A model generated the notes under the pieces. The model saw only the letters and a program-made list of their open reading frames with translations, was not told where the DNA came from and did no database searches. Made by a program: the position numbers and the translations under genes. Below are positions 21,126-33,120 of a stretch of 64,000 nucleotides of DNA, piece by piece (position 1 is the stretch's first letter; the number at the start of each line of letters is the position of its first letter). The stretch is from NCBI GenBank assembly GCA_034509755.1, contig CM067555.1, positions 7,138,142 through 7,202,141 of the forward strand. Reading direction: 5' to 3'. This stretch comes from Anisodus tanguticus (lineage: Eukaryota > Streptophyta > Magnoliopsida > Solanales > Solanaceae).

Positions 21126-21235
21126 ATGGCCCCCTGCAGTTCCGGCCGACCCAATAGTCACAGACTGGGCCTTGGCCATATGCTGGCCTGCTTGGGCCTC
21201 AACCTCAGCAGGCTTTCGCTGCTGCGGGCCCAACG

Positions 21236-24225
21236 ATGGTTCCAACTCCTACGAATATCGAAGCAATGACGCATACACTTGGATTAAATCCTCTGGATGC
21301 AAATTGGTACATGGACACCTGGGCCACTTCTCATATGACGTTCGCGCCAGGTAATCTCTCGTCTTATTTCAATTTGAGCAAAAATTGTGGCATAATTATT
21401 GGTAATGGTAATTCAATTCAAATTCGTGGTTATGGTCACACAAATTTATCTCCCCCGTACCCACTTTTAGCCTTGAAAAGTATCCTTCATGCTCCTCACT
21501 TAATTAAAAATTTGGTGTATGTTCAAAAATTTACAACTGATAATTGGGTTTCTGTTGACTTTGACACTTTTGGATTTTCTGTGAAGGATTTCACGACGGG
21601 GATACCTCTAATAAGATGTAATAGTCGAGGAGAGCTTTATCCAATCACCACCACCACCACCACTTCCACTAATCAAGCCAACGTCAATGTTTACCGCTCT
21701 AGCACATTCCTTGTGGCATGCGCGTTTGGGTCATCCGGTGGCATCTGTTCTTTCCTCTCTTAAAAACAATAATTTTATTGAATGTAACAATACGTAGTAC
21801 TAATATTTGTCCTTCTTGTCCTCTTGGAAAACATGTTAAATTACCGTTTGTAGCCTCAAATTCTAGTACTTTGTTACCATTTGATAATATTCATAGTGAT
21901 TTGTGGACATCTCCCATTTTGAGCTCTTTGTGCCACAATTATTATGCATTATTTTTGAATGATTATTCTAAATTTTTGTGGACCTTTCCTTTATCTAAAA
22001 AGTCTCAAGTTTTATCCACATTCCTCTCGTTTAGAGCGTTCATCCGCACCCAATTTGAATGAGAAATTTAAAACATTCAATGTGATAATGAAAGGGAATT
22101 TGATAATGGGTCATTTTGGGAATTTTGTAATGTTAATGGCATAACTTTTAGGTTTTTTTGTCCTCATACGTCCTCAAAAAATGGGAAAGCCGAAAGAAAA
22201 ATTCGTATCAGTAATAATATTGTTCGGACTTTACTAGCCCATGCTTCATTACCATATTCTTTTTGGCATCATGCATTACAAATGATTACTTACCTCCTTA
22301 ACATACTCCCTAGCAAAGGATTAGCATACCAATCTCCACTAAAAATTCTTTATCATAAGGATCCTTCGTATTCTCATCTTAGAGTGTTTGAGTGTTTGTG
22401 CTATCCTCTCTTCCCGTCTACTACAATTAACAAACTTCAAGCCCGTTCTACCGCTCGTGTGTTTTTGGGTTATCCGTCTAATCTCGTGGTTACAAATATT
22501 TTGATTTATCCTCTAATAACATCATAATTAGTCGTCATGTCATTTTTGATGAAACCCAATTTCCGTTTGCTAAATTATGTAATTCGGTGTCTAACTCTTA
22601 TAATTTTTTGGATGATGGGCTCTCACCATATGTGGTCCACCATTTAGTCCAATCCCTGCCTCGAGATCTGGACCAACAGACCCCTCGTGCCCAATCTCCG
22701 CCAACAGGCCCACTACCTACTGGCCCAATTGTCTAAAATCCAGTTTCTGTTTCTCGGCCAGTAGTCCCAATGCCTGCTAGCCCATCTCATATTCCTCCCG
22801 GTCCAACTTCTCGGCCAGCAGGCCCACTGAATGGTGGCCTAAGTCATTCCCTTCTCGGTCCAGTCTCTCGGCCAGCAGTCCCACTACTTGCTGGCCTAAT
22901 TTCTCAGTCCGTCAGTCCAGCCCTTCGGCCAGCAAGCTGCCTGCTGGCCAGTCCCAAGATGATCCAACACCATCCCAAGTCTAGTCCACTTCTATTCTGA
23001 GTCAAGGGTCCGTTACTCGTAGCCAACAAGGTATTTTTAAACCAAAACAATATTTTAATCTCAATTTTAATGTCACTAAATCACCCCTACCACGTAACCT
23101 AATGTTTGCCCTTCATGACCCAAATTGGAAAATGGCCATGGATGATGAATATAATGCTCTTATTGAAAATTACGCAGGAGTTAGTGCCCCGTCCAGCTGG
23201 TGTCAATGTTATTCGTTCTATGTGGATTTTTACTCATAAGGAAAAATATGACTGTTGTTTTGAGAGGCATAAGGCCCGTCTTGTAGGTGATGACAAAACT
23301 CAACATGTTGGAGTGTATTGTGGAGAGACATTTAGTCCGGTTGTCAAACCGACAACCATTCACAATGTTCTCAATGTGGCTCTCTCGAAAGCATGGCCCA
23401 TTCATCAGCTGGATGTGAAAAATGCTTTCTTACACGGTGATGCCCTTGGGTTTCAGGGACTCCGATCATCCTAACCATGTCTGTTTGCTGAAAAAGTCAT
23501 TGTATGAGCTTAAACAGGCCCCTCAGGCTTGGTATAAAAGGTTTACAAATTATGTATCTACTATTGGGTTTTCTCATAGCATGTCTTATCATTCTCTGTT
23601 CATCTATCGTCGTGATACTTCTCTGGCATACATTCTGTTATATATGGATGATATTATATTGATTGCCTATTCTGATAAACTATGCAAGTCTATCATATCT
23701 CTTCTCAAATCAGAATTTGCTATGAAAAACTTGGGGCCCTTGAGTTATTTTTTGGGTATAGTTGTAACTCGTCATGCAGGTGGTCTATTTTTAACCAAGA
23801 AGAAGTATGCAACTGAGATTATTGAGTGGGCTGACATGTCATCCTGTAAGTCCTCTCCTACTCCGGTTGATACCAAACCGAAGCTGAGTGCTAATTCTAG
23901 CACGCCTTACGAGGATCCTTCCCACTATCGCAGTCTTGCAGGGGCTCTTCAGTATCTTACTTTCACGAGACCCGATATTACTTATGAAGTGCAACAAGTG
24001 TGTTTATTTATGTATGATCCGAGGGACGAGCACATGCTCTTAAATGCATTGTGCGTTACATTCAGGGAACTCTTGATTATGATTTGTACTTATATCCATC
24101 CTCCGTATCTACTCTCGTTTCTTGTACATATGTTGATTGAGGTGGATGTCTAGATACTAGACGTTCGACATCTGATTATTGTATGTTTCTTGGTGATAAC
24201 TTGATCTCTTGGTCGGCTAAACGCC
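21236..24225 (+). pseudogene. Copia C2e pol (protease to RNase H), broken
   Basis: Protease: 'NWYMDTWATSHM' (about 21300-21340) has DTW where DTGA is needed, so the active site is lost. GAG-pre-integrase is shifted near 21720. Integrase: 'HSDLWTSP' (about 21895) and 'QCDNERE'-like text (about 22078). Linker with PAG repeats 22640-22960. RT about 23106-23800 with 'YMDD' near 23643, and a frameshift and deletion near 23440 that drops part of the palm. RNase H starts about 23820 and is truncated at 24225. Confidence 0.87.
22640..22960 (+). repeat. Hairpin-forming repeat array in copia C2e linker
   Basis: At least five diverged units of the GGCCAGCAGGCCCACTGCCT-type repeat (near 22691, 22757, 22812, 22871 and 22931). 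They are spaced roughly 50-65 bp and separated by 'tctcggcc' text. Several can still form stems. Confidence 0.8.
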
Positions 24226-24244
24226 ATTATTCTCTTTCATTCTC

Positions 24245-24529
24245 TCATTAATTCTTTTATGCTTCAGTACTTTGTAGACTTCTCAGTTGTTACCGTCCAC
24301 TCTCGAGATTCATATTGATCAATAGATCTCCGCGTCCTGCCAGTTTGCTAAGTAGACTCTGTTTTTTCCAAGATTATGAAAAGTAGGGTCTTTCTCTAAA
24401 TTCTCTAATCCAAGATGCTATCCAAAAGGGCATTCTTATTCCTGGTATATGATTCCGTATTAAGTACCTTTTCGGAATCATAAAAATCTCATCCTCTAGA
24501 CAACACTTGCACACACTTATTGGGAAGTT
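24245..24529 (+). promoter_or_regulatory. 5' flank of the MYB gene
   Basis: 285 bp between the copia TSD and the MYB start codon. The copia element therefore sits within the likely upstream regulatory region. No individual box is assigned. Confidence 0.4.
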
Positions 24530-25677
24530 GTGGAAATGGAAACTTTATTTCCTAGTTCGTTTTTACAAAATTCAAATTGGATGAGCAAGAGCATAGAATG
24601 GACTAAAGAAGAGAACAAACAGTTTGAAAGTGCTATCGCGATATACGATGAGAATACTCCTAATAGGTGGTTTAAAGTGGCAGCTCAGATCCCAGGAAAG
24701 ACAGTTATTGATGTAATGAATCAATACAGGGAACTTGTTGCAGACGTTTGTGACATCGAAGCTGGATTGGTTCCGAATCCCGGTTATTTCCCCTCGTCGA
24801 TTACGTTAGAATTGGTCGATCATTGTGGATTACAAACATTTAGAAAAAGAGGCAGCAAATCTTCTGATCAAGAAAGAAAGAAAGGTGTACCATGGACTGA
24901 GGAAGAACACAGGTTGTTGCCTTTTCACTCTGTTATTTTTTTGTTTTTTTTTTCTTAAATTTGTTGCTCGCATCTTATTCTTTAATTTTTATAATTACTA
25001 TTTGTTGTTTCATTCGCTTTGTTTATCTTATAATTAACTATTTGTTGCTTCATTTGCTTTGTTTATCTTGCCATATTACTGTCGTTATTTTCCTTTGAAT
25101 CCTGCTTTGATTACATTTTTTTTGAGCCGATAGTCTATTTGAAACATATTTACCCCAAAAGGTAGGAAAAGGCCAGCGTCCATTCTATCCTACTAAGACC
25201 TCATTTGTGTGGTTACATTAAGTATATTATTATTGTTATTTTTAATCTTAATAGATTTTGTTATTTAAAAATTGGTATAGGAGATTCCTGATGGGACTTG
25301 AGAAGTATGGAAAAGGGGACTGGAGGAACATATCTAAGAAAATGGTAATTTCAAGAACTCCAATACAAGTGGCTAGTCATGCTCAGAAATACTACCAGAG
25401 ACAACTTTCGGGAGGCAAAGATAAGAGGAGGCCTAGTATTCATGACATTACTACTGTCCATTTCACGGCCGACGCGTCTGAAAACAACCTAGTATACAAC
25501 ATCAATTCTTTGTCTGAAGAAAAGTTTTATGCAACCCCTCCTTTGCAGAAATTCACAACCACAACAGATATAGTGAACTGCTGGAATGCTAGCTCAAGTG
25601 ATCAAGATCTGATGGCTAGCTCATTTGTCGCGTACCCATATGAGATTGCTTCAGTCTTGGGATGCACATGGAGCTGA
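24530..25677 (+). CDS. DIVARICATA-type two-repeat MYB transcription factor
   Basis: Exons 24530-24912 and 25281-25677 (intron 24913-25280, split codon Arg128) give 259 residues. Repeat 1 at residues about 24-70 has 'EWTKEENKQFESAIAIYD', 'RWFKVAAQIPGKT' and 'VMNQYREL', followed by the DIV-family 'DIEAGLVPNPGY'. Repeat 2 at about 122-168 has 'VPWTEEEHRRFLMGLEKYG', 'GDWRNIS' and 'SHAQKYY' (160-166), the signature of the SHAQKYF class. Such proteins bind DNA in the nucleus and in Antirrhinum control dorsoventral floral asymmetry; the RAD proteins antagonise them. The C-terminal third is variable. The frame is intact. An alternative start is Met3, two codons on. Specific targets cannot be deduced. 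Confidence 0.93.
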
Positions 25678-26150
25678 CAGTATTACTATTAATGGTAGTT
25701 CACAGCTCCAGTTCCAATCAACAACATATCACATATGGGGTTGAACAATGTCTATCTAGGATTCTGTTTTGTCATATTGGTATTAAATTATTAATTAATG
25801 TAATTGAAGTTTAGTTTGGTATAGGTCTAATTTGTGTGTCACTCTTACAGACAATTTCAATCTTCTTTCATTTGATCATGTAAACATGAGTCTGCCTAGT
25901 CTGCATTCCAGCACACTTTACACATTTTGCCAGAGTGGATCTTGGGTTAGGGTGCGTTCAATTGAACACATTATTTTAATATTTACTATAGATCGGTTAA
26001 CAATCCTTAAAAGTAGTATAAACGGAATATTATGTTTTGAATTTGTATATCCAAAGAATTCAAAATTTTGAATCCGTTAAATTCAAATCCCAAATCCGTC
26101 TCTGGCAATAGTACATATCTAATAAACGTAAACTTGTGAATCTATGTTCT
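25678..26150. other. 3' flank of MYB gene, intergenic
   Basis: No gene is recognised. AT-rich, with the likely MYB 3' UTR in its first few hundred bases. Confidence 0.4.
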
Positions 26151-26163
26151 GTTTTAGAACACT

Positions 26164-26345
26164 GGGTGGCAGCCCGGTATATTAAGCTCCCGCTATGCGT
26201 AGGGTTCAGAAAGAGTCGACCATAAGATCTATTGTACGCATCCTTACCCTGTATTTCTGCAAGAGACCGTTTTCATGGCTTGAATCTGTGACCTCCTAAT
26301 CACATGCTTGCAACTTTACCAGTTACGCTAAGACTCCCTTCTTTC
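26164..26345 (-). mobile_element. Au SINE with 13-bp TSD
   Basis: On the minus strand it reads 'agtcttagcgtaactggtaa' (box A region), then 'gtgattaggaggtcacagat' and 'attcaagcc' (decayed box B). 'tctcttgcagaaatacaggg', 'aaggatgcgtacaatagatc' and 'gcatagcgggagctta' follow, all in Au SINE order. Perfect 13-bp TSD GTTTTAGAACACT at 26151-26163 and 26346-26358. Non-autonomous, pol III-derived. Confidence 0.9.
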
Positions 26346-26358
26346 GTTTTAGAACACT

Positions 26359-28002
26359 ACTCGAAGATAAAATACACTTCGCATGGTATTTCAAATTGAA
26401 AGTTGGCAAATGTTTTGTTACTCTCAATTTGTGCAAGGAATAATGGAACTGTGGAAGCAATCAATATAACTTTTCGGCTTTTGATACGACTTTTGTTTCA
26501 TTTCCAGTCCAAACACAAAAGTGTAAAAAAAGTTTTGTTTCTTTTTCCCAATTTTTTCCATGGATTCTTCCGTATTGAAACTTTGTGAAGATTACTTCGT
26601 CGTGAGGTTTTCCACTAGCTAATAATACCACCACTTTTAGACTAGTGCACGAACTTTTGTTTTTTGTTTATTTTCTTAAATCTAAAGGCAAAATAACCCC
26701 TTTTTCCCCATTTCTTAAATTGAGTCCAAAACATTAGGCAACAAGGCATGTAAGAGGCCAGTCCAAATCATTCAGCCAATCTTCTTTGCACATAATGAAA
26801 TTCTACTGGATCTTATTGGATTTTTCCTTCCATTATTGATTTTGGTAAAAGAATTATCATACTATCATGTTACTTGAAAGGTAACTATAGGTACATGATA
26901 AGTGAGATCAGTAATTTGAAAAATACGAAAAATTACGTGACATAACACGTTAAAATAATTTAATAGTATAAAAATATTTTGCACGGTCAATTGACATAAG
27001 AAATCCTTCGTCTGAATTTAGAAAAAGAGATGTAATTTGGCCAAGTTGACTGAGTTTGATCCTGCATGTCACTTTTCCTTTAATTTCCACTAATTTCAGA
27101 ATCGCCCCTTTTTTCGTTTTTGGAATCGTCATGTTTTGTTCACATTAGGTTCCACGAAAGAGTATTACTATTACCACGGGATTTCGTCTGGTATTATTCT
27201 TACGCTAAATATCATATTGAGAGAGTCATGGAATGGCAAACACAAAATTTTGGAAACCACCTTTTTTTTCCTTTGGAAAGGCTGGTGTTTACGATGTTAG
27301 GTTGTATTGAGCTTGTTTGTATAAGAAGATAAGTAGTATATTGATTTTTGAAGCTTTGAGTTGGATGTAACCAATTGAAAGTTGTTGCGAAGGCTGAATA
27401 TCGAATTTGGAGTTGATTTGTAACAGTTTGGATTAATGTTAAAACAAAAACGTGTTGTTAGAATTTCTACAGAAGAAATTATAGTGATCATCAAGATTTG
27501 ACCACAATCCGAAAAAATTGCCAAGATTTTAGCCACCAATGTTGAAAAGATCCTAGCGATTCATCTGAATTGTGGTAAAAATTTTGACGATCACCATAAC
27601 TTGTTGTTAAGACAAGTCTTGTGACTGAACCCAGGGGACAGGATTTATCGCCAAAAATTCTGACGATCACCATAACTTGTTGTTAATGTAAGTCTTGCCC
27701 GATATCAAATAAGAAATCCAAGCGAACCGTCAGGATTTTGCATTATATTCTGGTGAAACGTACTGTTGCACCGTTTATTTAACGAGGCCAAAATTTAAAT
27801 GATGGCATCCGAAGATCTTATTTGTGCAAATCACCCGCCAAACAATGAATTTTAACCCAACGTGCCTAATTTTTATACATTTTGAGCAACTAAAAGTATC
27901 AATATAGTCAGCAGAAACAATGTTGCATGGATAAAGTTTCCGTATTAACTATTAACCCTTAAAGCTCATCGTAAACGAATTGAATTTCAGTAGAGTTAAC
28001 CT

Positions 28003-28009
<7 letters not shown>
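26359..28009. other. Intergenic, with one spaced direct repeat
   Basis: No gene. 'ctgacgatcaccataacttg' type text occurs twice (about 27580-27622 and 27655-27699), flanking about 33 bp. Otherwise AT-rich and unassigned. Confidence 0.45.

Positions 28010-28011
<2 letters not shown>

Positions 28012-28048
<37 letters not shown>
28012..28048. repeat. (TA)n microsatellite
   Basis: About 37 bp of uninterrupted TA, preceded by a short CA run. Confidence 0.95.
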
Positions 28049-28052
<4 letters not shown>

Positions 28053-28231
28053 GTTGTACTTAATTACTAGTCAACACGATTAATAAATCTTACTTATAGG
28101 GGGCATCTCATTAATTAATGTTTCCTGTCAGTTTATTAAGGGTCCCTTGTGAATTCCATGTTATAAAAGTAAGTATAGCTCCACCAGTTGGGGAGATTCG
28201 TATCCAGGAAAAGGTCAAATGATTCTGATGA

Positions 28232-29812
28232 ACAACAACATATCCGGTGAAATCTCACAACGTGGGGTTTGGGGAGGGTAGAGTGTACGCAGACCTTACC
28301 TCTACCTTTTCGAAAGACCCTCGGCTCAAGACAAAGCATAAGCATAAGCAAAACAAGAGAAACGGTCAGCCCCAGCCAAGAAATTTAAAGCAGTATGAAA
28401 ATGATAGTAACAAAAGCGAATAAGACATGATAGAGCATTCTGAAAAAAGAAGCAGTAACTAACACAGGTAAATAAGATAAACAAAGTACACTAAAGAACA
28501 CATATCAGCAACAATCAAACGACAATGGACTATAAAACAATACTGCGCCTACTAGTATGATAGGCTAAGCAGACCTAAAATAATAACACTACAACTACCG
28601 GTATGTAAGCGTAAGTAGGACTACGCTAAACTACCTACTACCCTAATCCGTGCCCTCCACAACCTCCTATCTAAGGTCATGTCCTCAGTATGTTGCACCT
28701 GCACCACATCCCATCTAATCACCTCTCCCCAATACTTCTTCGGCCTACCTCTACCCCTATTGAACCCGTCCATAGCCAACGTCTCACACCTCCGCACTGG
28801 GGCATTCATGTCTCTCGTCTGCACATGCCCGAACCATCCGAACCTCGCTTCCCGCATCTTATCCTCCACCGAGGCCACTCCCACTCTGTCCCGGATATAT
28901 TCACGTCTAATCCTATCCCTCCTTGTATGCCCACACATCCATCTCAACATCCTCATCTTCGCCACTTTCATCTTTTGGATGCGACGTCTCGACTGACCAA
29001 CACTCCACTACATACAACATAGTCGATCTAACCACCACCCTATAGAACTTGCCTTTAAGTATTGGTGACACCTTTTTATCGCATAAGACTCCATATGCGA
29101 GCCTCTGTTTCATCCACCATGCCCCAATACGATGTGTGACATCGTCATCAATCTCTCCATTCCCTTGGATAATAGACCCGAGGTACTTGAAGCTTCCTTT
29201 TTTTTGGAATGACCTGAGTACCAAGCCTCACCCCCACGCATGTCTTACGGTCGCTCTCGTTACCGAACTTGCACTCCAAGTATTCTGTATTGGTCCTACT
29301 CAGCCTGAACCCTTTAGAATCCATAGTCTGTCTCCAAACCTCCATCTTAGCATTCACTTCGCTGCGAGTCTCATCAATCAGGACTATGTCATCTGCGAAT
29401 AACATACACCATGGCACCTCCCATTGGATTTGTCTCGTCAGTCCATCCATCACCAAGGCAAATAAGAATAGGCTAAGAGCTGATCTCTGCTGCATCCCCA
29501 TCATCACTAGAAAGTGCTCCGAGTCTCCTCCTATTGTCCGTACCCTAGTCTTGGCTCCATCATACATATCCTTGATCCCCCTAGTGTACGCCACATGTAC
29601 ACCTCTAACCTCCAAACATCTCCATAGGACCTCCCTAGAGACTTTGTCGTATGCCTTCTTGAGGTCGATGAAACCATATGTAGGTCTCTCTTCCTCTCCC
29701 TATACTGCTCCACCAACCTCCTAATAAGATGAATGACTTTTGTAGTCGAACGCCCCGACATGAATCCAAACTGATTCTTGAAAATAGACACGCCTCTTTT
29801 CACCTCATTTCC
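28232..29812 (-). mobile_element. RTE LINE, 5'-truncated (longest copy)
   Basis: Minus strand. The 3' UTR with GTT-rich tail starts at 28232 ('aacaacaacatatcc') and runs to about 28620. The RT coding part runs from 28621 to about 29812, where homology to the RTE ORF ends inside the RT fingers. The endonuclease half is missing. Confidence 0.86.
28621..29812 (-). pseudogene. RTE LINE reverse transcriptase remnant
   Basis: In order on the minus strand: 'NQFGFMSGRSTT', 'LVEQYRERKRDLHM', a frameshift near 29660, 'EVRGVHVAYTRGIKDMYDGA', 'QQRSALSLFLFALVMD', 'CMLFADDIVLID' with the catalytic FADD (about 29395), a frameshift near 29205, 'GSFKYLGSIIQGNGEIDDD', 'RMLRWMCGHTR', and finally 'GRGRPKKYWGEVIRWD' and 'EDMTLDRRLWR', the conserved RTE C-terminus. 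At least three frame shifts; inactive. Confidence 0.88.
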
Positions 29813-30480
29813 ACGACCTTTTTTTAAACTTTCATAGTGTAACTTAGCTCTGATTGATGTCCAATATAATGATGGTTCAATGTAGACTACTAAACTTTGG
29901 TAAATGACCAGAGACGGGCTACTATTACACGAACAACACCTTTTGCAACTTGCAAAAAAGAAGCACAACAGGGAATTCCTTTTTAACTTTGATCAAACTT
30001 TTTATGAGATTTAGACCCCAGTTAAATATGAAGCCCCATAATTAGATTCATCTATTCTTGGCCTTGTGTGTGTGTCGGGGGTGGGTGGGGTGGGGGGCGA
30101 GGGCGCTATTGGCTTACTATTAATGCTATCGTTTTCCATCCTTAAAAGAGTCGAAATATATTGAAAACAGAAGTTTTTTCAAAATAAATAAAGAAAATTA
30201 ATAATTTTGTTAAACCGGAAGTTGCATAAGAAATATTTAACAAAAATATACAAAGTTAGTGGGCATTATTTTTCCCATGTAGTTCGCTTCTGCTAGAGAT
30301 AATACTAGTACTAATAGTACTTTCAAAATTGTTCTAATAAAAGTAGTTCCTAGAATGCTTGTTCAAACTGCTTCTGTTGCACATATTGAAGGAACTATCA
30401 AATTTTAGTTTTGTCAAAAACTTTAGTCTTTCCCCTTCCTTGGTCATCAAGTCTGTCATTCCATTCTGCTCCCAGTATGT
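29813..30480. other. Intergenic, G-rich patch at 30066-30105
   Basis: No gene. A purine/G-rich stretch ('gtcgggggtgggtggggtgg') at about 30076 is a possible G-quadruplex former. Confidence 0.45.
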
Positions 30481-30489
30481 AGGGGTGTT

Positions 30490-32260
30490 CACGGGTCGGT
30501 TTGGATCGGTTTTTATTAAAATCAAAACCAAATAAAATAAAATAAAAATTTATCGATTTGGTTATTGACGGTTTGATTTGATTTTTCGATTTTTATCCAT
30601 ACATTAATGTGTATCCTTTTTTTATACAGTATCACATGTCACAATAAGTCGCTTACCAGAATTACCAAGTTCTTTAGTTTACTTCTTCTTTGAAATCCCA
30701 GCAAACAAGTTTGAGCAAGTAAGCATGGTGAAGAGATTAAGAAAATAAGCAAATCACTGCACACATATATAAAAAGAATGCACATAGGCTTCCCTTTAGT
30801 GATAGTGTGATACCACAAATATAATGGGGAACATTAGTAGTACGTTTTTTTTTATTTAAAAACATTGACAAATGGAGAAGAGATTTAGTTTGTGGATTGA
30901 AGGTGGAGTTCAAGATTATGGGAGGTTTCAGGAAATTATAAGTTTACATCACACACTAAAAGAAACTACAGCCTCCTATAATGCAATATGTAGCATGCGG
31001 TTAGGCTGTAGATTTATAAAAGATGCAAGACCATGCTCATACAATTGCTAAGATATCCAAACCTTAAGACTAAAAAAAACTACAACCTCCTATAATGTAA
31101 TATGTAGCATGCGATTATTTCCATAGCGAAAGAAGGAAGTTGGAAATAAACTGGCAACTAAAATTACATATCAGGAAAACTAGATTGAAGTACAACAGAG
31201 CTAATGGAATCACAACATAGGCAAAGAAACATCGGCATGATGTCTTGACAGGGACTATCTATTATCACAAGGCTCAGATTCAAATAGAAAGATCCCAAAA
31301 AGCATTGACTAGATGACATTAGGAACCAATACTAGGAAACTTGGAGTAAACAGAATGCATGACGAAATAACACTCTATATCTCATCCACCAATACGTCAA
31401 ATCACTGGAAAGATTAATCAGGGCATCGCATAAGTTCTGCCAAGAGAAACAATTAGACAAAACCTACTAAGTTACTCCAAAACCAAACCTTAAACCAACA
31501 TATTTTTGTTACTGCACAAAATCACAATAACTGTGGCTTCACTCCAGAAAATAATAGCAAAAGTACACGCCAAAAGAAAGGTTCTAATAGCAACCAAAGT
31601 AAAACAAACTGTCCATTTGAAAGCAATATTTAAACCATAACTATAACCAGATAATCCAGAACATGGTCACACTATCTTCATCATCTTCCTTAATCCAAGT
31701 TCTGAACTAATCGATGCTCAAAGAAGCGCCGGGATATTCTGGATTTTTTTTTTTATCATATTAGACATTAAATGATAAAAACATATAAGTATTCACAAAG
31801 TTAATTGTGTGAAGTTACCTTTTTCAACTATCTCAAGTTTTTGAATTTCTTCTAAAAGATCTTCAAATTTGCATTCTTTAAAAGTTGACTGTAACCATTG
31901 TTGACTATAAACAAGAGCTTCAGCTGTCTTTTTCAATAAAGAACTTCGATAACAGTCAAGAACTCGGCCACCAGTGCTAAAAGCTGATTCTAATGCAATT
32001 GTAGAAATAGGAATAGCAAGCACATCTCTTGCAGTCTTAGAGACAATTGGATATCTCTCAGATGAAGCTTTCCACCAAAACTAAGATATACAAATCCTTA
32101 GTCTTCTCCAAATCATCCATCAGAGACTTTTCAAGATCAGATTTATTATCAACATTAATCTCATCTTCAAGAATTTTTGCCCATTGTGATTGCACATCAC
32201 AATCCTGTATTGCACCACTTTGACCATCACATTATTTGTGGTTCCTTCCTCTTCTTATGG
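30490..32260 (-). mobile_element. hAT DNA transposon remnant
   Basis: The terminus-like 'taggggtgttcacgggtcgg' at about 30480-30500, with 'ggttattgacggtttgattt' subterminal text, lies on the side expected for the 3' end of the minus-strand transposase fragment at 31793-32250. The opposite end was not found. The limits are therefore approximate. Confidence 0.5.
31793..32250 (-). pseudogene. hAT transposase C-terminal dimerisation domain, remnant
   Basis: The minus strand reads 'MLAIPISTIALESAFSTGGR', 'VLDCYRSSLLKKTAEALVYS' and 'QQWLQ', the hAT dimerisation block (I.S.ASES.FS.GGRVL...RSSL.P.T.EAL). Upstream, in a shifted frame, lies 'SSERYPIVSKTARD'. The catalytic core and zinc finger are absent. 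Inactive. Confidence 0.88.
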
Positions 32261-32579
32261 TTAGATTTTGTTTTTGAAAGTTTTTCTAAAGATTAGATCT
32301 TGTTCAATTTGAATTATGCTTGAACTTATTATGTCATATATATACTTTATACATTGATATACTTGTAAAATATTTATTTTACCTGAATTATTATCTATAT
32401 AGATTGAATTTTTAAAATAGTTAGTTAATACAAAATATATCGATCGAATTGAACGATTGCACCGGTCTATTAAGACGACAAAACTTTGCTGCATCCGCCA
32501 CCTCGAATTCCTTGATCCGTATCTGCTTCATACCTCAACATAGTGTTATATTCACAATAAGTTTATTCTCCATATCAAG

Positions 32580-33120
32580 AAGAAAGTCATTATGCTGGTA
32601 GTTAGGGGATTTGGAATGCCATCAATTCTGCCAGGAATTCTTTTCATCTTATGAAAAATATTCACATACATGTTTTTGTTCCAGAATAGGTCATGAGTAT
32701 GGAAAAAGAGGATGACATTATGCATATTATTTGGGGGGGGGGGGGGGTCAAAACAATTTTGGACTAGGTTGTGGAACTAAGGGTGACCACACCACATTGG
32801 TTCAAGTTTGAAAGACCTACCACTATGAATAAGGATGTTGTTGTCAAGCCTGACTTGTATGGGATAATAGTAAGAGCGTGTGGTGGAGAAATGTGATAGT
32901 AGCATCAGGGTATTGATTTATCCACAGGTCATTAGCTAAACATTTATCTAGCCTCTCAAGATAAGATTCTGCCTATTCCTATACCTATTGTTGATTCATG
33001 TGTAGTTACTTCATTCGTACCCTAGGTCAAAAGATTTACATTGATTTAAGCAGTTCCAAAACAGGTCATCTCTATTATAATAGTTATCTCCAAGCTTTTC
33101 CCTGGCTTGGAGAACTTCAT
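32580..33120 (-). pseudogene. L1-type LINE endonuclease-region fragment
   Basis: The minus strand encodes 'ERLDKCLANDLWINQYPDAT' and then 'ITFLHHT' (about 32880-32965). This resembles the 'RLDR.L....W...FP...V..L....SDHSP' segment near the end of plant L1 endonucleases. 'FWNKNMYVNIFHKMKRIPG' follows about 250 bp downstream. Many stops. Fragmentary. Confidence 0.6.
32733..32747. repeat. G15 homopolymer
   Basis: Fifteen consecutive G residues; length errors are likely in sequencing. Confidence 0.95.

Larger units (their letters stand above)
19777..24239 (+). mobile_element. Ty1/copia element C2e with TSD, internal 3' deletion
   Basis: Perfect 5-bp TSD TTCTC at 19772-19776 and 24240-24244. The element starts with a full 5' LTR but stops in RNase H at about 24225. 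It then jumps to the last 14 bases of the LTR ('attattctctttca', 24226-24239), identical in form to the end of the 5' LTR. So the right boundary is original and the region between was deleted. Contains gag, protease, integrase and RT. Confidence 0.9.

Noticed and set aside
20831..21126. Three overlapping minus-strand open frames rich in Pro, His or Ala
   Set aside because: They are antisense shadows of the glycine-rich part of the copia gag on the plus strand.
22690..22960. Regularly spaced repeats resembling a CRISPR array
   Set aside because: Units lie in frame between copia integrase and RT, vary in sequence and spacing, and the genome is a plant's.
28679..29724. Long plus-strand open frames (100-150 codons)
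   Set aside because: Antisense to the RTE reverse transcriptase; no independent domain.
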